64,000 bases of DNA from JAJVHZ01 sp041395385. Its GTDB lineage: Bacteria > Pseudomonadota > Gammaproteobacteria > JAJPIJ01. Below, in pieces: positions 59,953-64,000 of this stretch; position 1 is the first letter of the stretch, and every line of letters begins with the position of its first letter. The translations under genes were made by a program, and so were the position numbers. The DNA lies in the NCBI GenBank assembly GCA_041395385.1, contig JAWLAN010000021.1, forward strand, positions 1 through 64,000. Reading direction: 5' to 3'. The notes under the pieces are model-generated. The model did not search any database, had not been told where the DNA came from, and saw only the letters and a list, made by a program, of their open reading frames with translations.

Positions 59953-60768
59953 TTGGACGTATTCCCCTCCTCCCGCCCGCGCGCCGAGCTTCGCCGCGCC
60001 GCGCACGCGGCGTTGCTGCTGGTCGACCCGGAAGAGAAGGTCGCGAGGGTCGGCGAGATCGATGCGGCTTGCGCCGCCGGCGATCTCGGCCCGGACCCTC
60101 AGGCAACGCTGCCCGCAGTCCTCGAGCCGGGCCGGCCGGCACGCCCCGTCCTGGTGGAGGCGCGCCGAGTGCCCCGGCGCAAGCTGGCCTCCGCAGAGGG
60201 GCGCGCCGCGCTCATCCACGCACTGGCCCATATCGAGTTCAATGCGATCAACTTGGCGCTGGACGCGGTCGCGCGATTCGGGGATCTGCCGCCGCAGTAT
60301 TACCGCGACTGGATGCGGATCGCCGGCGAGGAAGCCCACCACTACTCGCTGCTCGCCGCTCACCTGCGAACCCTGGGCTGCGCCTACGGGGATTTCCCGG
60401 CGCACAACGGCCTGTGGGAGGCGGCTGCGAAGACCGCTGGTGACGTACTGGCGAGGATGGGGCTGGTGCCGCGCATCCTGGAGGCGCGGGGTCTGGACGT
60501 TACGCCCGGCATACAAAGGAAACTGCGGCAGGCCGGTGACGAGGAGGGTGCGGCGATCCTAGACATCATCCTGCGGGACGAGGTCGGCCACGTTGCCGTA
60601 GGCAACCACTGGTACAGGCACTCGTGCGCGTTGCGGGGAGTGGCGCCCGAGCCGATGTTCGCACGCCTGCTTGAGGAGTACGCCGTCTCCCCGCCGCATC
60701 CGCCCTTCAACGAGGCCGCGCGCCTGCGCGCGGGATTCAGCGCCGAGGAACTGGCCGCCTGGAGCTGA
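59953..60768 (+). CDS. DUF455 ferritin-like protein
   Basis: The 271-aa helical protein has ferritin-like metal-site motifs: HIEFNAINLALD, EEAHHYSLLAAHL and DEVGHVAVGNHW (E-x2-H patterns). These match the DUF455 family, possibly a di-iron protein. The TTG at 59953 with AAAGG eight bases upstream is the start. It follows ctaB after 75 bases. The function is not established. Confidence 0.8.
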   Translation: MDVFPSSRPRAELRRAAHAALLLVDPEEKVARVGEIDAACAAGDLGPDPQATLPAVLEPGRPARPVLVEARRVPRRKLASAEGRAALIHALAHIEFNAINLALDAVARFGDLPPQYYRDWMRIAGEEAHHYSLLAAHLRTLGCAYGDFPAHNGLWEAAAKTAGDVLARMGLVPRILEARGLDVTPGIQRKLRQAGDEEGAAILDIILRDEVGHVAVGNHWYRHSCALRGVAPEPMFARLLEEYAVSPPHPPFNEAARLRAGFSAEELAAWS

Positions 60769-60803
60769 TCGGCGCCGGGCTGGTGCAGCGACGGCAGCGG
60801 GGT

Positions 60804-61688
<885 letters not shown>

Positions 61689-61737
61689 GTCATTTCCTCC
61701 GGATGGCGGCCGCTGGCCAAGGCCGCATGTCGTGATT

Positions 61738-61764
61738 CTAGCACTCACCGTTAGAGAGTGCTAA
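61738..61764 (-). promoter_or_regulatory. CIRCE element (HrcA operator) over the rpoH promoter
   Basis: On the minus strand, TTAGCACTC and GAGTGCTAG lie on either side of a nine-base spacer; the consensus is TTAGCACTC-N9-GAGTGCTAA, so only the last base differs. A sigma-70 promoter is embedded: -35 TTAGCA, then 18 bases, then -10 TAGAAT. The site is 50 bases upstream of the rpoH ATG. HrcA would therefore repress rpoH directly. Confidence 0.75.
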
Positions 61765-61886
61765 GGACCGCCGGTTCAACGCCCGCCCGCGGCCCGAAGC
61801 CGGGGCGGCCGATCTCACCCCAAGATCCTGATCGGCCCCGGGGCCGCGACACGGCCGGCCCCCGACAACCGAACGGGGCCCCGTCC

Positions 61887-62087
61887 TCAGTCGGTACCTT
61901 TACCGGAGGTCCGCGCCCGCCGCTCCCATGCCGCCCAGAGTCCACGGCGGGCACGGGCCGCCGCGCCTGCCGGACCGGGCGTGCCTGAGCCGCCCGGCCA
62001 GACCTGGAGCAGATGGGACCGCCAATGCTGATAGAGGATCCACCGGGTCAGTGTCACCGCGTGCAACGACGACAGCTCGCATTCCAT
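61887..62087 (-). CDS. Small Trp-rich hypothetical protein (66 aa)
   Basis: A frame starting at ATG 62087 has GGAGG five bases upstream, a strong ribosome-binding site. The product reads MECELSSLHAVTLTRWILYQ and then HWRSHLLQVWPGGSGTPG, with five Trp, followed by a basic Arg-rich tail. I do not recognise it. No other gene is convincing in the 547-base gap between the rpoH start and creC (61689-62235), apart from the CIRCE promoter. The composition could still be fortuitous. Confidence 0.4.
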   Translation of the reverse strand: MECELSSLHAVTLTRWILYQHWRSHLLQVWPGGSGTPGPAGAAARARRGLWAAWERRARTSGKGTD

Positions 62088-62235
62088 CCCGTCCTCCTCC
62101 CGCAGTCAGGCACCGCTGCATGGTGCGCAGAGGCAGTATCCCGATGCTCCGTGCCGGCAGTGTGAGATTGGGGTGAAAAGAGGGAGAAATCCTGCGTCAC
62201 GAGCGGGGGGTTGCGTGAAACTCCCCGTGGGAGGG

Positions 62236-63666
62236 TCAGTCCACGGCCAGCGGCACCCGCAGCGTCGCCAGGGTGCCGCCCCGCGGGTCATGTTCGAGAA
62301 ACACCTCGCCGCGGTGCAGCTCGGCGATCTCCTTGACGAAGGAAAGGCCCAGACCGGTCCCCTTGCGGCCGTCGGCGCGGGGCAGGGAGTAGAACCGCTC
62401 CCAGACCTTCGAGCGCGCAAACTCCGGCACCCCCGGACCCTGATCGTGGATGCTGATCTCGGCGTCGCGCCCCTGCGCCCGCCCCTCCATCCGCACCACG
62501 CCGCCCCGCGGCGAGAAATCGATCGCGTTCTGTCCGAGGTTGACGAGCGCGCGATGCAGCAGAAAGCGATCGCCGCTCAGGTGCACCTCCGGCGTGCAGA
62601 CCGCCTCCAGCGTCACGCCGCGGCGCGCCGCCGCGGCCTCGAGCGCATCCTTCACCTCGGCGAGGAGCGACTCGCCGCGGATGGCCTGGATTTCGCGCAA
62701 TCCCCGCTGCTTCTCCAAAGCCGCCAGCTCCAGCATGCGCTCGACGATGTCCTGTATGCGATCGGACTCGGTGCGTATGTTGGCCAGAAAACGCGCGCGC
62801 GCCTCCGGAGCCATGTCCTCGGTCATCAGTTCCGCGGCGCCGCGGATGGCCGAAAGCGGACTCTTCAACTCGTGCGTGAGCGCCTGAACATACTCCTCGA
62901 CGTAGTTGCGCCCGCTCAGGGCATCGCGCATCTCGTCATAGGCCGCGCCGAGCACGCCGACGGCGCTGCGGCGCAGGCGTGGAAAGGGCATGTTGCGGGC
63001 GTCGCGCGCCAGGCGTATGTAGTCGCTCGCCAGCCCGAACGGCCTGGTCAGCCAGATCGCGGCGAGCAGGCCCAGGAGGATCAGCGCCCCCACCGCCGTA
63101 ACCCCGGCCAGGATAATCTTGTTCCGCGCCGCCTGCGCGAAGGTGTTCAGATTGCGGGTCGGCTTGCCGACGGCGAGCGCGCCGACGATCTCCCCGTTCC
63201 ACCGGATCGGCGCGCCGACGAACATGACGGAGGAATTCGGATCCTCCCGATCGTTGCGGGTGGTGCGCGCGCCATACTCGCCCTGCAGGGTCAGGCGAAC
63301 GTCGCGCCATCTGGAGTAATTCAGACCCTCGTCGCGGCCCATGGAGTCGTAGACGACGATGCCGTCGCGATCGGTGATGTAGACGCGAATGTCGACGTGC
63401 GTCTTCTCCAGCGCGTAGATGCGCGCGTGAAACTGCTGCCGGTAGACCTCCTCGAAGGCCGAGCGCAGGTGCGAGGGGTCGATGCGAGCGTTGTCGAGAT
63501 CTCCAGCGACGACGGCGGCAAGGATACGCGCGGTGTCGACGAGGGGATCCTCGGCCGCCTCGCGATATCGCGGCTCCAGATCCCTGACGATGCTGTAGAC
63601 CAGCGCCGCGACGCTGGCGGAGAAGACGAGAAACAGGCCGATGAGTATGCGGTTGCGCTTGCTCAC
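62236..63666 (-). CDS. creC: Two-component sensor histidine kinase CreC
   Basis: The 476-aa kinase has two membrane helices (LIGLFLVFSASVAALVYSIV and IILAGVTAVGALILLGLLAA) around a periplasmic CreC/PhoQ-like sensor with DIRVYITDRDGIVVYDSMGR. A HAMP-like linker, the phospho-acceptor His in LTHELKSPLSAIRGAAELM, and the ATPase N, G1 and G2 boxes (NLGQNAIDFS, DQGPGVPE, GTGLGLSFVKEI) follow. The start is GTG at 63666. CreC phosphorylates CreB in response to carbon and growth state. The gene is ten bases after creB. Confidence 0.92.
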   Translation of the reverse strand: MSKRNRILIGLFLVFSASVAALVYSIVRDLEPRYREAAEDPLVDTARILAAVVAGDLDNARIDPSHLRSAFEEVYRQQFHARIYALEKTHVDIRVYITDRDGIVVYDSMGRDEGLNYSRWRDVRLTLQGEYGARTTRNDREDPNSSVMFVGAPIRWNGEIVGALAVGKPTRNLNTFAQAARNKIILAGVTAVGALILLGLLAAIWLTRPFGLASDYIRLARDARNMPFPRLRRSAVGVLGAAYDEMRDALSGRNYVEEYVQALTHELKSPLSAIRGAAELMTEDMAPEARARFLANIRTESDRIQDIVERMLELAALEKQRGLREIQAIRGESLLAEVKDALEAAAARRGVTLEAVCTPEVHLSGDRFLLHRALVNLGQNAIDFSPRGGVVRMEGRAQGRDAEISIHDQGPGVPEFARSKVWERFYSLPRADGRKGTGLGLSFVKEIAELHRGEVFLEHDPRGGTLATLRVPLAVD

Positions 63667-63675
63667 GCATGCGCC

Positions 63676-64000
63676 TCACCAGTCCTCGCGCAGGGCATAC
63701 CCGCTGCCGCGATGGGTGAGGATGGCCTCGACCTCGGCGCTGACCTCGCGCAGCTTGGCCCGCAGCGTCTTGATATGCGCGTCCACGGTGCGATCCAGGC
63801 TGTGATCCGGGGCCTCCCAGGCCATGTCCATGAGCTCCTGCCGCGAGTACACCCGGCCGGGCCGCTCGACCAGTATCTTCAGCAGCCGGAACTCGTAGCG
63901 GGAAAGCTCGAGCCGCCGGCCGTGATAGGTGATGAGCTTGCGCTCGTCGTCGACGACGAAGGGTGTGCGACCGGCGCCGGCCGGCGCCGCAGCCGCGGGC
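63676..64000 (-). CDS. creB: Two-component response regulator CreB, C-terminal part (cut by window edge)
   Basis: The frame enters from the right edge and ends at the TGA at 63676-63678. The visible 108 residues are an OmpR/PhoB-type winged-helix DNA-binding domain: ITYHGRRLELSRYEFRLLKI, RPGRVYSRQELMDMAWE, DRTVDAHIKTLRAKLREV, and the C-terminal THRGSGYALREDW. The receiver domain lies outside the window. Adjacency to creC identifies it as CreB. Confidence 0.88.
   Translation of the reverse strand, partial: PAAAAPAGAGRTPFVVDDERKLITYHGRRLELSRYEFRLLKILVERPGRVYSRQELMDMAWEAPDHSLDRTVDAHIKTLRAKLREVSAEVEAILTHRGSGYALREDW

Noticed and set aside
61751..61954. 67-aa minus-strand frame upstream of rpoH
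   Set aside because: It ends inside the CIRCE element and promoter, and its product is Gly/Pro/Arg low-complexity.

Overview
The window is GC-rich chromosomal DNA of a gammaproteobacterium that contains the replication origin locus. The order yidC-yidD-rnpA-rpmH / dnaA-dnaN-recF-gyrB, a complete bioBFHCD operon, a coxBA-ctaG-coxC oxidase locus and creBC are all typical of that class. No species is assigned. There are no rRNA or tRNA genes, no insertion sequences and no CRISPR array that I can see. Coding density is very high, and almost all long antisense ORFs are GC-driven shadows.

Region 1 (1-28.4 kb) is a methylated-amine and one-carbon island, nearly all on the minus strand. Its core is the N-methylglutamate (NMG) pathway. 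In transcription order it carries a DAO-type FAD oxidoreductase, gmaS, mgsA, mgsB, mgsC, an unknown 132-aa protein, and a four-subunit NMG dehydrogenase of the sarcosine-oxidase type (mgdA/soxB, mgdB/soxD, mgdC/soxA, mgdD/soxG). Downstream follow an APC permease, a divergent folD and a complete branched-chain-type ABC importer (livK-H-M-G-F), then TPR, CBS and hemerythrin proteins and a GcvT-like folate enzyme. On the opposite strand are etfB-etfA and a molybdopterin oxidoreductase. I infer this flow: amine import, methylamine plus glutamate to gamma-glutamylmethylamide (GmaS), to NMG (MgsABC), to glutamate plus methylene-tetrahydrofolate (MgdABCD), then oxidation by FolD. ETF would collect electrons from flavoprotein demethylases, and the Mo enzyme possibly oxidises a late C1 product.

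Region 2 (28.4-40.4 kb) holds ribBA, a LysE-type exporter, five glycosyltransferases of the LPS-core kind (two GT4, three GT9), then mnmE, yidC, yidD, rnpA and rpmH, transcribed away from the origin. Region 3 (40.4-46.8 kb) is dnaA-dnaN-recF-gyrB, with DnaA boxes on both sides of dnaA and an AT-rich tract between dnaA and dnaN.

Region 4 (46.8-52.1 kb) has comF divergent from bioBFHCD, with a candidate BirA operator over a consensus -35. Region 5 (52.1-59.9 kb) encodes an aa3/caa3-type cytochrome oxidase (DUF2244, coxB with fused cytochrome c, coxA, a 47-aa membrane protein, ctaG, coxC, DUF2909, SURF1, a thioredoxin-like protein, ctaB), preceded by an FNR/ANR-like box. Region 6 (59.9-64 kb) has a DUF455 ferritin-like gene, rpoH under an apparent CIRCE element, a small Trp-rich ORF, creC and the 3' part of creB.

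The most notable points are the NMG island with its unknown embedded gene and altered SoxD metal site, the CIRCE element at rpoH, the BirA-like site inside the comF/bioB overlap, and the palindromes in front of the NMG operon.
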